DNA from: Actinomycetota bacterium | Lineage (GTDB): Bacteria; Actinomycetota; Actinomycetes; JACCUZ01 | Reading direction: 5' to 3' | DNA: 7,735 nt | Assembly (NCBI GenBank): GCA_030841195.1 | Contig: JAVEDA010000114.1 | Coordinates: 1-7,735 of the forward strand | Part shown: piece by piece, positions 1 through 6,458 of the stretch | Numbering within the stretch: position 1 is the stretch's first letter | Layout of the letters: each line of letters opens with the position of its first letter | Notes under the pieces: generated by a model | Databases searched by the model: none | Told to the model about the DNA's origin: nothing | The model's input: the letters and a program-made list of their open reading frames with translations, nothing else | Position numbers and translations under genes: made by a program

Positions 1-840
1 GGCTTCTACTGGGGCGACTGCTCGTTCTCCAACACACTGTTCCGCCGGGACGCGGGTGCCTTCGCGGCGTACCTCGTGGATGCCGAGACCGGTGAGCTGC
101 ACGGCAGCCTGTCCGAGGGACAGCGCACGTACGACGTCGACCTGGCCCGCACCAACATCGCGGGCGAGCTGCTCGACCTGGACGCCGGCGGGCTGCTGCA
201 CTCCTCGATCGACCCCGTCGAGATCGCCGACCTGGTGGTCGAGCGCTACCAGGACCTGTGGCGAGAGCTGCTCGGCGCCGAGACCTTCGACACCGGCGAG
301 CGCTACCGCATCGACCAGCGGATCCGCCGCCTCAACGAGCTCGGCTTCGACGTCGCCGAGCTGACGATCGTCACCGACATGGACGGGCGCACCGTGCAGC
401 TCGAGCCCAAGGTGGTCGACGCCGGCCACCACAGCCGCCGGCTGCTGAGGCTCACCGGGCTCGACGTCGAGGAGAACCAGGCCCGGAGGCTGCTCAACGA
501 CCTGGACGCCTACCGGGCCGCCAAGGACGTGCAGGGTGAGTCCGAGGAGATCGTTGCGCACCGCTGGTTGGAGGAGGCGTTCGAGCCGGTGGTCCGGGCC
601 GTTCCCAAGGACATGCGCGGCAAGCTCGAGCCGGCCGAGATCTTCCACGAGGTGCTCGAGCACCGGTGGTTCCTGTCCGAACGCGAGGGCCGCGACGTCG
701 GCCTGATGCCGGCCGCGCGGTCCTACGTCGCCGACGTCTTGAGCCACAAGCCGGACGAGCAGGCGGTCCTGGGCTCCCGGATCGGCAGCCCGACAGTCGA
801 GGCCGACCCCTGGGTAGAGGACGACCCGCCCGCCGAGTGA
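1..840 (+). CDS. DUF4032 domain protein, 3' part (5' end outside window)
   Basis: The reading frame is open from base 1 and ends at TGA 838-840, giving 279 visible residues; the true start lies to the left. The sequence resembles actinobacterial proteins annotated as DUF4032, often described as related to lipopolysaccharide-kinase-like folds. The first visible residues, WGDCSFSN (residues 4-11), look like the catalytic loop of aminoglycoside-phosphotransferase/WaaP-type kinases (HGDxxxxN), and the Asp of YLVDAETGE (D27) sits where a metal-binding Asp would be. This kinase relation is my inference. The rest is helical and rich in charged residues, with a hydrophilic acidic C-terminal tail. No membrane segment or signal peptide is visible. 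The substrate and role are unknown. It converges on the MerR gene and is not part of the isoprenoid cluster. The DUF4032 assignment is fairly secure; the biochemical role is not. Confidence 0.8.
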   Translation, partial: GFYWGDCSFSNTLFRRDAGAFAAYLVDAETGELHGSLSEGQRTYDVDLARTNIAGELLDLDAGGLLHSSIDPVEIADLVVERYQDLWRELLGAETFDTGERYRIDQRIRRLNELGFDVAELTIVTDMDGRTVQLEPKVVDAGHHSRRLLRLTGLDVEENQARRLLNDLDAYRAAKDVQGESEEIVAHRWLEEAFEPVVRAVPKDMRGKLEPAEIFHEVLEHRWFLSEREGRDVGLMPAARSYVADVLSHKPDEQAVLGSRIGSPTVEADPWVEDDPPAE

Positions 841-845
841 TCCTT

Positions 846-894
846 TGGACGCCGACGCACCAGTTGTGCGGCGTGTCTGGTGCGGGAGCGTCCA
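846..894. terminator. Interrupted stem-loop between convergent genes, likely bidirectional terminator
   Basis: Outer arms TGGACGC (846-852) and GCGTCCA (888-894) pair perfectly. After a 3x3 internal loop, CGCACCAG (856-863) pairs with CTGGTGCG (877-884), leaving a 13-nt loop. The 15 base pairs lie exactly in the 69-bp gap between two convergent stop codons, starting 5 nt after one gene and 15 nt after the other. Neither side has a T-run, so if it terminates it would be the tail-less type commonly proposed in high-GC actinobacteria. Confidence 0.6.
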
Positions 895-909
895 CTTGAT
901 GTGGCAGTT

Positions 910-1674
910 CTAGCGGTACAGCGCCAGGATCGCTTCGCTGACGTACTGCGCAAGACCCGGCGCCAGGTCGTCGTACGTCGCGGTGAACCTCGGGTCGGCG
1001 ACGTACATCTGCGCCAGCCCCTGGTGCACCTCGGGTGTGACCTCGTAGAACCACCGGCTGATGTGCTCGCGGTGAGCGACGGCCGCAGCGGCCGCCTCAG
1101 GTGAGTCGGCCGGCTGCCCGGCCTGCATCGCGCCCGCGAACTGCGCCGGGATCTCGTCACCCTCCCGCCGGATCTGCAGCCACTCCTCCTTGCCGTACGA
1201 CGAGGTGCGCCGGTGTGCCTCGCGGTAGCCGTCGGTGTCGCCCCAGCGCTGCTTCGCCTCCTCGACGTGCTCGGTCGGGTCGTGCTCGCCGAACACCTCG
1301 AGCATCTCGGCGGGGGTCAGGTTGATGCCCATCTCGTGTGCCTCCACGGTCTTCGCCACAGTCGCAGCCACGGCCTGCAACCTCTCGATCCGGGCCAGCA
1401 GCTGGCTGTGCTGGGCCCGCAGCTGGTCGCGGGCGGCCGACCCCGAGCCGTCGGTGGCGACCAGCGCCGCCACCTGCTCGAGGTCGAAGCCGAGCTCCCG
1501 CCAGGAGAGCACCCGCTGCAGCCGGGCCACGTCGACCGCCGTGTAGGTGCGGTAGCCGTTGGCCGCGCGCCCCGTGGGCGGCAGCAACCCGATCTCGTCG
1601 TAGTGGTGCAGGGTCCGGACGGTGACTCCCGCCAGCCCCGCGACCTGCCCCACGGTGTAGGTCTGCTCGTCCAT
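910..1674 (-). CDS. MerR-family regulator, TipA-like (HTH plus TipAS drug-binding domain)
   Basis: This is a 254-residue cytoplasmic transcription regulator, nearly the length of Streptomyces TipAL. Residues 6-75 form the winged-helix MerR domain (YTVGQVAGLAGVTVRTLHHY, then GLLPP and NGYRTY). Residues about 78-112 form the dimerising coiled coil. Residues about 115-252 match the TipAS fold, with EVFGE, EEAKQRWGDTDGY and RWFY...MYVADPRF. Family members bind bulky antibiotics through the C-terminal domain and activate promoters with long 19-bp spacers by DNA distortion. The protein has no cysteine at all, so covalent capture of thiopeptides as in TipAL is not expected. The start is ATG 1674, placed 7 nt after a -10-like hexamer, so the mRNA may be leaderless and no Shine-Dalgarno is needed. 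The gene follows rlmB by 34 nt on the same strand and could also receive read-through. No obvious drug exporter target lies nearby, so autoregulation is the likeliest visible role. The inducer is unknown. Confidence 0.9.
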   Translation of the reverse strand: MDEQTYTVGQVAGLAGVTVRTLHHYDEIGLLPPTGRAANGYRTYTAVDVARLQRVLSWRELGFDLEQVAALVATDGSGSAARDQLRAQHSQLLARIERLQAVAATVAKTVEAHEMGINLTPAEMLEVFGEHDPTEHVEEAKQRWGDTDGYREAHRRTSSYGKEEWLQIRREGDEIPAQFAGAMQAGQPADSPEAAAAAVAHREHISRWFYEVTPEVHQGLAQMYVADPRFTATYDDLAPGLAQYVSEAILALYR

Positions 1675-1681
1675 GCCAGCG

Positions 1682-1712
1682 ACGCTAGGACCTCACGTCA
1701 CGTCAGGGTCAA
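1682..1712 (-). promoter_or_regulatory. MerR-type promoter with 19-bp spacer upstream of the TipA-like gene
   Basis: On the minus strand, TTGACC (1712-1707) and TAGCGT (1687-1682) are separated by exactly 19 bp, the over-long spacer typical of MerR-regulated promoters. The spacer carries an imperfect dyad, CCTGACGT-G-ACGTGAGG (1707-1691, centre 1699), in which 7 of 8 positions are symmetric. The -10 element is followed by 7 nt and then the ATG at 1674, so transcription would start at or next to the start codon. The -35 element overlaps the rlmB stop codon (1711-1709). The hexamers and dyad are seen in the sequence; autoregulation is inferred. Confidence 0.6.
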
Positions 1713-2710
1713 CCTGCTGTAGCGGCGCGGCGGCGGCTGACCTCGTAGAGCGCGATGCCCGCGGCGACGCCGGCGTTCAGTGACTCGGCGGCGGACGAGA
1801 TCGGGATCCCCGCGACGACGTCGCAGTTCTCGCGGACCAGCCGGGAGAGCCCCTTGCCCTCCGAGCCCACGACGAGCACCAACGGCACCGTGGCGAGGTC
1901 CACCCGCGCGATGTCCATCGTCGACTCGCCGTCCAGCCCCACGACGTACAGGCCGGCCTCGCGGTAGGCCTGCAGCGTCCGGGTCAGGTTGGTGGCCCGC
2001 GCCACCGGCACCCGGGCCGCCGCACCGGCCGAGACCTTCCATGCGGTGGCGGTCACGCCGGCCGCGCGGCGGGTGGGCACGACCACCCCGTGCGCACCGA
2101 AGGCAGCCGCCGACCGGAGCACGGCCCCGAGATTGCGAGGGTCGGTGACGCCGTCCAGCGCGATGAGCAGCGGCGCCTCGTCCGCCTCCGTGGCGCGGGC
2201 CAGCAGGTCGTCGGGGTGGGCATAGTCGTACGCCGGCACCTGCAGTGTCACGCCCTGGTGGTGGGCGCCGCCGGCGACCCGGTCGAGCTCGGGACGCGAG
2301 GCCTCCATCAGCGGGATGCCGAGCTTGCCGGCCAGCTTCATCGCCTCGCGGGTGCGGTCGTCGGCGTCGATCCGCTCGGCGAACCACAGCGCGGTGGCCG
2401 GAACGTTGGCGCGCAGCGCCTCGACCACCGGGTTGCGACCGGCCACCCACTCCGGGCCACCGGCGACCTCGCGGGACCGGTTGCTCGACTGCGAGCGGGT
2501 GCCGCCCGACCGGCCGCCGCTCGACGACGTCGCCCGCTTCGCCGCGGCCCGCGCCTTGCGGTGCGCCGGGTGGCTCGGCCGCTCGCTGGCCTTGGGCGTG
2601 GGGCCCTTGCCCTTGAGCTGCTTGCGCCGCTGGGCGCCGGAGCCGACGGTCTGGCCCTTCTTCGACCCCGGGTTTCGCTTGGCGCCGCGTCGCTCGCTGT
2701 TGCCGGCCAT
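1709..2710 (-). CDS. rlmB: 23S rRNA (guanosine-2'-O-)-methyltransferase RlmB (SpoU/TrmH family)
   Basis: This is a 333-residue SAM-dependent methyltransferase of the SPOUT superfamily, expected to methylate the ribose of a 23S rRNA guanosine (G2251 in E. coli). Residues 1-85 are a Lys/Arg/Ser/Gly-rich, probably disordered tail. Residues about 86-160 are the substrate-binding SpoU_sub_bind domain (WVAGRNPVVEALR). The catalytic domain has motif 1 LDGVTDPRNLGAVLRSA (N193, R199), motif 2 VVGSEGKGLSRLV (E284) and motif 3 IPISSAAESLNAGVAAGIALYE (S310, N312), which form the knotted SAM site. The ATG at 2710 overlaps the cysS stop as TGATG, with GAGGAG 8 nt upstream (2724-2719), so the two genes are probably co-transcribed and translationally coupled. 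E. coli RlmB lacks a comparable tail, but actinobacterial relatives often have one. The SpoU family is certain. The exact target base rests on family membership and on synteny with cysS. Confidence 0.93.
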   Translation of the reverse strand: MAGNSERRGAKRNPGSKKGQTVGSGAQRRKQLKGKGPTPKASERPSHPAHRKARAAAKRATSSSGGRSGGTRSQSSNRSREVAGGPEWVAGRNPVVEALRANVPATALWFAERIDADDRTREAMKLAGKLGIPLMEASRPELDRVAGGAHHQGVTLQVPAYDYAHPDDLLARATEADEAPLLIALDGVTDPRNLGAVLRSAAAFGAHGVVVPTRRAAGVTATAWKVSAGAAARVPVARATNLTRTLQAYREAGLYVVGLDGESTMDIARVDLATVPLVLVVGSEGKGLSRLVRENCDVVAGIPISSAAESLNAGVAAGIALYEVSRRRAATAG

Positions 2711-4158
2711 CAGGGGGTCTCCTCGGTCACGTGGTCGGCCAGCGTCCAGCGCGGACCGGTGGGGGTGTCCTCGACGAGCACACCGGCCGCGGCCAGGGCG
2801 TCGCGCACCCGGTCGGCTGCGGCCCAGTCCTTGCGGGTGCGCGCCTCGGCGCGCTCCTGCAAGGCGACCTCGACCAGCCGGCCGACGACACCGTGCAGGT
2901 CGGTCGTGGCGCCGCTGCCCGACCAGGTCGGGGAGAACGGGTCCAGCCCGAGCACGTCGAGCATCACGCGCACCGACAACCAGGTGCCGCGCAGCGCGCT
3001 CGTGTCCGCGGCGTCTCCCTCGGCGAGCAACTTGTTGCCCTCGCGCAGCACGCCCTGCAGCGCCGCGAGCGCGGCCGGCACCGACAGGTCGTCGTCCATC
3101 GTCTCGGTGAACTCGGCGCACAGCATGCCGTCGGCAGGGACGGGATCGGTCTCGCCCAGCACCTCGGCGGCCCGGCGTACGAAGCCTTCGATCCGCGCGA
3201 ACGCGGCCGCGGCCTCCTCCAGCGCCTCCCAGGAGAACTCGACGATCGAACGGTAGTGCGAGGCCACCAGGTAGTAGCGCAGGTCGATCGGCCGGACCCG
3301 CTTCACCACCTCGGAGACGAGCATCGTGTTGCCCACCGACTTGCTCATCTTCGAGCCGCCGAGGTTGAGCATCGCGTTGTGCATCCAGTAGCGGGCGAAC
3401 GGCCGGCCCGCGGCCGTGGACTGCGCGAGCTCGTTCTCGTGGTGCGGGAAGCGCAGGTCCAGCCCGCCGCCGTGGATGTCGAACTCCGGACCCAGGTACT
3501 TCCCGACCATCGCGGAGCACTCGAGGTGCCAGCCCGGCCGGCCACGCCCCCACGGCGTCGGCCAGGACGCCGTCTCCGGCTCGCCCTTCTTGTGGCCCTT
3601 CCACAGCGCGAAGTCGCGCGGGTCGCGCTTGCCGCGCGGGTCGGCGTCGCCGGCGGCCTCCATGTCGTCGATCCGCTGGTTGGACAGCCGGCCGTACTCG
3701 GGCCACGACCGCACGTCGAAGTAGACGTCGCCCGACCCGTCGTCTGCGGCGTACGCGTGCCCGAGCGTCACCAGCTCGGACATCAGCTCCACCATCTCGG
3801 TGATGTGCCCGGTGGCTCGTGGCTCGTACGTCGGTGGCTCGCACCCCAGGACGTCGTAGGCGGCATGCAGGGCCCGCTCGTTGGCGTAGGCCAGCGCGAA
3901 CCACTCGGTGCCGGCCTCGGCGGCCTTGACCAGGATCTTGTCGTCGATGTCGGTGACGTTGGCGACGATGGTCACCTCGTGCCCGGACCGCTCGAGCCAC
4001 CGCCGCAGGACGTCGAAGACGACCTCCTTGCGGATGTGGCCGATGTGCGGCGCGCCCTGCACGGTCAGGCCGCAGTGGTAGATGCCGACCTTGCCCTCGA
4101 CGAGCGGCACGAAGTCGCGCACCGACCGGGTGGCGGTGTCGTACAGGCGGAGGCTCAC
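2710..4158 (-). CDS. cysS: Cysteinyl-tRNA synthetase
   Basis: This is a 482-residue class I aminoacyl-tRNA synthetase that attaches cysteine to tRNA-Cys in the cytoplasm. The HIGH signature is at residues 38-41 and KMSKS at 270-274. The four zinc ligands that recognise the substrate thiol are all present: C29, C214 (WHLECS), H239 and E243 (FPHHENE). The catalytic Rossmann domain is followed by the DALR-type helical domain and a C-terminal anticodon-binding part ending in the TRKDWAAADRVRDAL region. That full C-terminus and the pairing with rlmB argue against the shorter paralogue MshC of mycothiol synthesis. The GTG start at 4158 puts SLRLYDTATR at the N-terminus, as in homologues. No good Shine-Dalgarno precedes it, but TAGGCT (4172-4167) lies 8 nt upstream, which would fit a leaderless transcript. 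It is cut off from ispF by a gene on the other strand and so needs its own promoter. Confidence 0.97.
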   Translation of the reverse strand: MSLRLYDTATRSVRDFVPLVEGKVGIYHCGLTVQGAPHIGHIRKEVVFDVLRRWLERSGHEVTIVANVTDIDDKILVKAAEAGTEWFALAYANERALHAAYDVLGCEPPTYEPRATGHITEMVELMSELVTLGHAYAADDGSGDVYFDVRSWPEYGRLSNQRIDDMEAAGDADPRGKRDPRDFALWKGHKKGEPETASWPTPWGRGRPGWHLECSAMVGKYLGPEFDIHGGGLDLRFPHHENELAQSTAAGRPFARYWMHNAMLNLGGSKMSKSVGNTMLVSEVVKRVRPIDLRYYLVASHYRSIVEFSWEALEEAAAAFARIEGFVRRAAEVLGETDPVPADGMLCAEFTETMDDDLSVPAALAALQGVLREGNKLLAEGDAADTSALRGTWLSVRVMLDVLGLDPFSPTWSGSGATTDLHGVVGRLVEVALQERAEARTRKDWAAADRVRDALAAAGVLVEDTPTGPRWTLADHVTEETP

Positions 4159-4166
4159 GAGGCAGA

Positions 4167-4172
4167 AGCCTA
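4167..4172 (-). promoter_or_regulatory. Candidate -10 element for leaderless cysS transcription
   Basis: On the minus strand TAGGCT fits the actinobacterial TANNNT consensus and is followed by 8 nt before the GTG start of cysS. No convincing -35 hexamer stands 16-19 bp upstream. A promoter is needed here because the neighbouring upstream gene runs the other way. The hexamer is short, so its identification is tentative. Confidence 0.4.
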
Positions 4173-4182
4173 CGGGTCACCT

Positions 4183-4204
4183 GTGCGCTCGGTACCGTGC
4201 GCAC
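4183..4204. promoter_or_regulatory. Near-perfect 22-bp dyad in divergent promoter region, candidate operator
   Basis: Arms GTGCGC (4183-4188) and GCGCAC (4199-4204) flank the self-complementary core CGGTACCG (4190-4197), with a single T/T mismatch at 4189/4198. Ten of eleven positions per half are symmetric. The dyad covers the likely -10 of the rightward gene and ends 2 bp before its ATG; its other edge is 25 bp from the cysS start. A dimeric repressor bound here would block the rightward promoter and could affect cysS. The symmetry is seen; protein binding is inferred. Confidence 0.5.
4193..4198 (+). promoter_or_regulatory. Candidate -10 element for the divergent membrane-protein gene
   Basis: TACCGT fits TANNNT and is followed by 7 nt before the ATG at 4206, the spacing expected for a leaderless transcript. 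It lies inside the 22-bp dyad. No clear -35 hexamer is visible upstream, so an activator or a different sigma factor may be involved. Confidence 0.4.
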
Positions 4205-4205
4205 C

Positions 4206-5276
4206 ATGACGGGGACGGGCGGAGGCGTGGCGTCGCCGCGGGCGCGGGCGACGGTGGGGCCGTGGCTGCTGGCCGTGCTGGTGCTCGTCGGCCTTGCCGT
4301 TGCGGTGGTCGGCGTGCTGCACGACCGTGCGGACGCCCAGATCCGTCTCACCGGTCCTCACACCGAAGCTGTGCTCGTGTCCCGCCAGGTCTCGGCACGA
4401 GGGGCCGATCACGTCCGGGTGTCCTTCGCCACCGCGCACGCGCAGGTGGTGCAGGCCCGCGTCGCCGTGGGCAACGCACGGTCCTTCGGGGACGTCGCCC
4501 CGGTGCCGCTCCGCTACGACGTCGCCCACCCGACCCACGTCGTGCTCGACAGCGGCGAGCAGTCGCGGCTGGTGCGCCCGCTCGTCTTCGGGTTGTTGGT
4601 GGCGGTGGCGGCCGGCGCTTCCCTCTTCGGCCAGCATCGCTTGGCGATCGACCGTCCCGAGCTGCGCCGCACGACGTGGCGAGGAGCAGCGGCCGTCGGA
4701 GCCGTCGCCGTCGGGGTCCTGCTCGTCAGCGGGCTGCTGCCCGTCCCATCGGTGCGGGCTCCCGCGCACTGCGTCTCCCCACCGATGCCGGCCCCCGGGC
4801 CCCGCGCGGTCGACCTCTCGACGATGGGAGCCGCCCTCACCGCAGACGGTCTCGCCACGACCGACGGAACCCCGTTCGACCTCGCATCGGCTGCGACGAC
4901 CGCGTACGCCGGCGACCAGCGCGTCGCCCCGATGCTGGCCGGCGGGGGCTTCAACGGCGGTTGGTTCGTTCAGGAGCAGACCAGTGACCATCCGGTCCAG
5001 GCGTTCGCCGTGCAGCTGCGCGACCCGCGCAGCGCGCGGCTCTTCGAGGCCGAGCGGCTCGCGCTGGTCTGTGCCGACCCGCACCTCGCGGCATACGACG
5101 TCGGCGTGCCGGCCGCCGACGGGACCTGGACGGCAGGCCGCGACGGCATCCCGCAGACCCGGGTCGCGGTGCTCCGCGGCAGCCGCGTCTACCTCCTCGT
5201 CGAGCGGGGCACGACCGAGCACTATCCGGCCGACCTGAGGGTCGCTGTCAGCCGCCTCGCGGCGGCGGCGCGCTAA
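4206..5276 (+). CDS. Unrecognised membrane protein with DUF3592-like loop and extracytoplasmic domain
   Basis: I do not recognise this 356-residue protein as a named family. It has three probable transmembrane helices at residues about 19-38, 125-142 and 161-180. Between helices 1 and 2 is an 85-residue beta-rich loop ending in VPLRYDVAHPTHVVLD, which resembles the end of DUF3592 domains (a V-YDP-NP-type motif). After helix 3, a region of about 175 residues, predicted outside by topology, contains only two cysteines (C189, C289) that could form a disulfide, plus a Gly-rich stretch AGGGFNGGWF (245-254). The ATG at 4206 is chosen over the GTG at 4197 because it lies 7 nt after TACCGT. Third codon positions are G/C-rich, supporting this frame over the long opposite-strand frame. 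The gene is inserted against the direction of the ispDF/cysS-rlmB cluster, starts 47 bp from cysS, and its TAA overlaps the ispF stop. Function is unknown; a lipoprotein-like or envelope-sensing role would be a guess. Confidence 0.8.
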   Translation: MTGTGGGVASPRARATVGPWLLAVLVLVGLAVAVVGVLHDRADAQIRLTGPHTEAVLVSRQVSARGADHVRVSFATAHAQVVQARVAVGNARSFGDVAPVPLRYDVAHPTHVVLDSGEQSRLVRPLVFGLLVAVAAGASLFGQHRLAIDRPELRRTTWRGAAAVGAVAVGVLLVSGLLPVPSVRAPAHCVSPPMPAPGPRAVDLSTMGAALTADGLATTDGTPFDLASAATTAYAGDQRVAPMLAGGGFNGGWFVQEQTSDHPVQAFAVQLRDPRSARLFEAERLALVCADPHLAAYDVGVPAADGTWTAGRDGIPQTRVAVLRGSRVYLLVERGTTEHYPADLRVAVSRLAAAAR

Positions 5277-5764
5277 GCCCGGTTTACGACGAGGGCGGTC
5301 GCTACGGCGGCGATGCCTTCACCGCGGCCGGTCAAACCGAGCCCGTCGGTGGTCGTCGCCGACACCGACACCGGAGCGCCGACCGCCGTCGACAGCACGA
5401 CCTCGGCCTCGGCCCGGCGCGGCCCGAGCCGCGGCCGGTTGCCGACGACCTGCACCGACACGTTGCCGATCTCGAAGCCGGCGGCCCGCACCAGGCGGGC
5501 AGTCTCGGTGAGCAGCGCCGCACCGGACGCAGCCGACCACTGCGGGTCATCGGTGCCGAAGACCGACCCGAGGTCCCCGATGCCCGCGGCCGCGAGCAAC
5601 GCGTCGCAGGCGGCGTGGGCGGCGACATCGCCGTCGCTATGCCCGGCACAGCCCGCCGGCTCGTCGGGGAAGTGCAGGCCTGCCAGATGCATCGGCCGGC
5701 CCGGCTCGAGCGGGTGCACGTCGACGCCGGTGCCAACCCTCGGGAGTTCATGACCTTCAGCCAC
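5273..5764 (-). CDS. ispF: 2-C-methyl-D-erythritol 2,4-cyclodiphosphate synthase
   Basis: This 163-residue protein has the standard length of the trimeric enzyme that cyclises CDP-methylerythritol 2-phosphate, releasing CMP, in the non-mevalonate (MEP) isoprenoid pathway. Zinc ligands D15 and H17 (GVDVH) and H50 (SDGDVAAH) are present, as is the CDP-binding stretch TTTDGLGLTGRGEG (137-150). In that stretch D140 stands where E. coli has Glu135, a conservative change that I recall being common in actinobacteria. The GTG start at 5764 has a strong GGAGG 7 nt upstream (5776-5772) and overlaps ispD by 8 nt, which suggests translational coupling. The frame stays open further upstream, but that extension lies inside ispD and is not part of the family. 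The stop codon overlaps that of the convergent membrane-protein gene by 4 nt, leaving no room for a terminator between them. Confidence 0.95.
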   Translation of the reverse strand: MAEGHELPRVGTGVDVHPLEPGRPMHLAGLHFPDEPAGCAGHSDGDVAAHAACDALLAAAGIGDLGSVFGTDDPQWSAASGAALLTETARLVRAAGFEIGNVSVQVVGNRPRLGPRRAEAEVVLSTAVGAPVSVSATTTDGLGLTGRGEGIAAVATALVVNRA

Positions 5765-6458
5765 CGGCTTGCCTCCGTCCGGCCAGCACGGCCTCGGCCA
5801 GCACCAGGTCCAGCGGCCGGGTGACCTTGAACGCCTCCTCCGCCCCGGGTACGACGACCACGACGCCGCCGGCCCGCTCGACGTGGCCCGCGTCGTCGGT
5901 CGCCGTGCCCGACTCCGGCCCGGCGTACGCCGTGTCGAGGACCTCTCGACGGAACCCCTGCGGGGTCTGCACCGCACGCAGGGCAGAGCGGTCGACGGTG
6001 GCGACGACCACGTCGGCGCCGTCGACCTGCTTGACGGTGTCGGTCACCGGCAGGCCCGGGACGACGGCGTCCGCGCCGCCCTCGACGGCAGCCACCACGG
6101 CCGCGACCAGCGCTGCCGGCACGAGCGGGCGGGCCGCGTCGTGCACCAGCACCACCCGGACCGATGGCGGCAGCGCGGCCAGGGCCAGGCGGACCGAGTC
6201 GCTTCGGGTCGCACCGCCGTCGACGACCGAGAGCTCGGCGCCCGGGTGCGCACCGGCGAGCTGCGCGAGCACCTCGGCACCGAGGCCCGGCGGCGTAGCG
6301 ACCACGACCAGGTCGACCGGGCCGGCCGCGAGCGTGCGCACCGAGTGCACGAGCATCGGCTCGCCGCCCAGCAGGTGCATCGCCTTGGGGCCGTCGGCGC
6401 CGAGGCGCTGCCCGAGACCGGCCGCCGGGACGACGGCCGCGACGACCGGTGCCGTCAT
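5757..6458 (-). CDS. ispD: 2-C-methyl-D-erythritol 4-phosphate cytidylyltransferase
   Basis: This 233-residue enzyme transfers CMP from CTP to methylerythritol 4-phosphate, the third step of the MEP pathway, just before IspE and IspF. The nucleotide-binding signature PAAGLGQRLGADGPKA is at residues 11-26, with catalytic R18 and K25 matching R20 and K27 of E. coli. D107 (VHDAARP), R157 (TVDRSAL), QTPQGF (164-169), TDDA (187-190) and K211 (FKVTRPLDL) complete the active site. It is a single-domain form, not an IspDF fusion, although the next gene overlaps it by 8 nt. The ATG at 6458 shares ATGA with the stop codon of the PIN-TRAM gene and has GGAG 5 nt upstream (6467-6464). The three genes form one tightly packed transcription unit. 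Confidence 0.96.
   Translation of the reverse strand: MTAPVVAAVVPAAGLGQRLGADGPKAMHLLGGEPMLVHSVRTLAAGPVDLVVVATPPGLGAEVLAQLAGAHPGAELSVVDGGATRSDSVRLALAALPPSVRVVLVHDAARPLVPAALVAAVVAAVEGGADAVVPGLPVTDTVKQVDGADVVVATVDRSALRAVQTPQGFRREVLDTAYAGPESGTATDDAGHVERAGGVVVVVPGAEEAFKVTRPLDLVLAEAVLAGRRQAGG

Noticed and set aside
910..2710. A thiopeptide sensing and resistance pair: TipA-like regulator next to a SpoU-type rRNA methyltransferase, the family that includes the thiostrepton-resistance methylase
   Set aside because: The methyltransferase is in its conserved place directly after cysS and is better explained as housekeeping RlmB; the regulator lacks cysteine and adjacency is probably chance.
2731..4209. 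A 492-residue plus-strand open frame opposite cysS
   Set aside because: It is the antisense shadow of cysS with no recognisable motif; the opposite frame has complete HIGH, KMSKS and zinc sites.
1709..4351. A single 880-residue open frame on the minus strand covering rlmB and the cysS region
   Set aside because: Only its last 333 residues are RlmB; the upstream part is the wrong frame of cysS and shows Arg/Ala/Gly-rich shadow composition.
4170..5222. A 350-residue minus-strand frame opposite the membrane protein
   Set aside because: Its composition is shadow-like, without membrane segments or domain motifs; the plus-strand frame has G/C-rich third positions, clear helices and a DUF3592-like motif.
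5273..5977. A longer ispF product starting inside ispD, suggesting an IspDF fusion by frameshift
   Set aside because: The extension is out-of-frame ispD sequence. GTG 5764 with GGAGG 7 nt upstream explains the start, and both proteins have full normal length.
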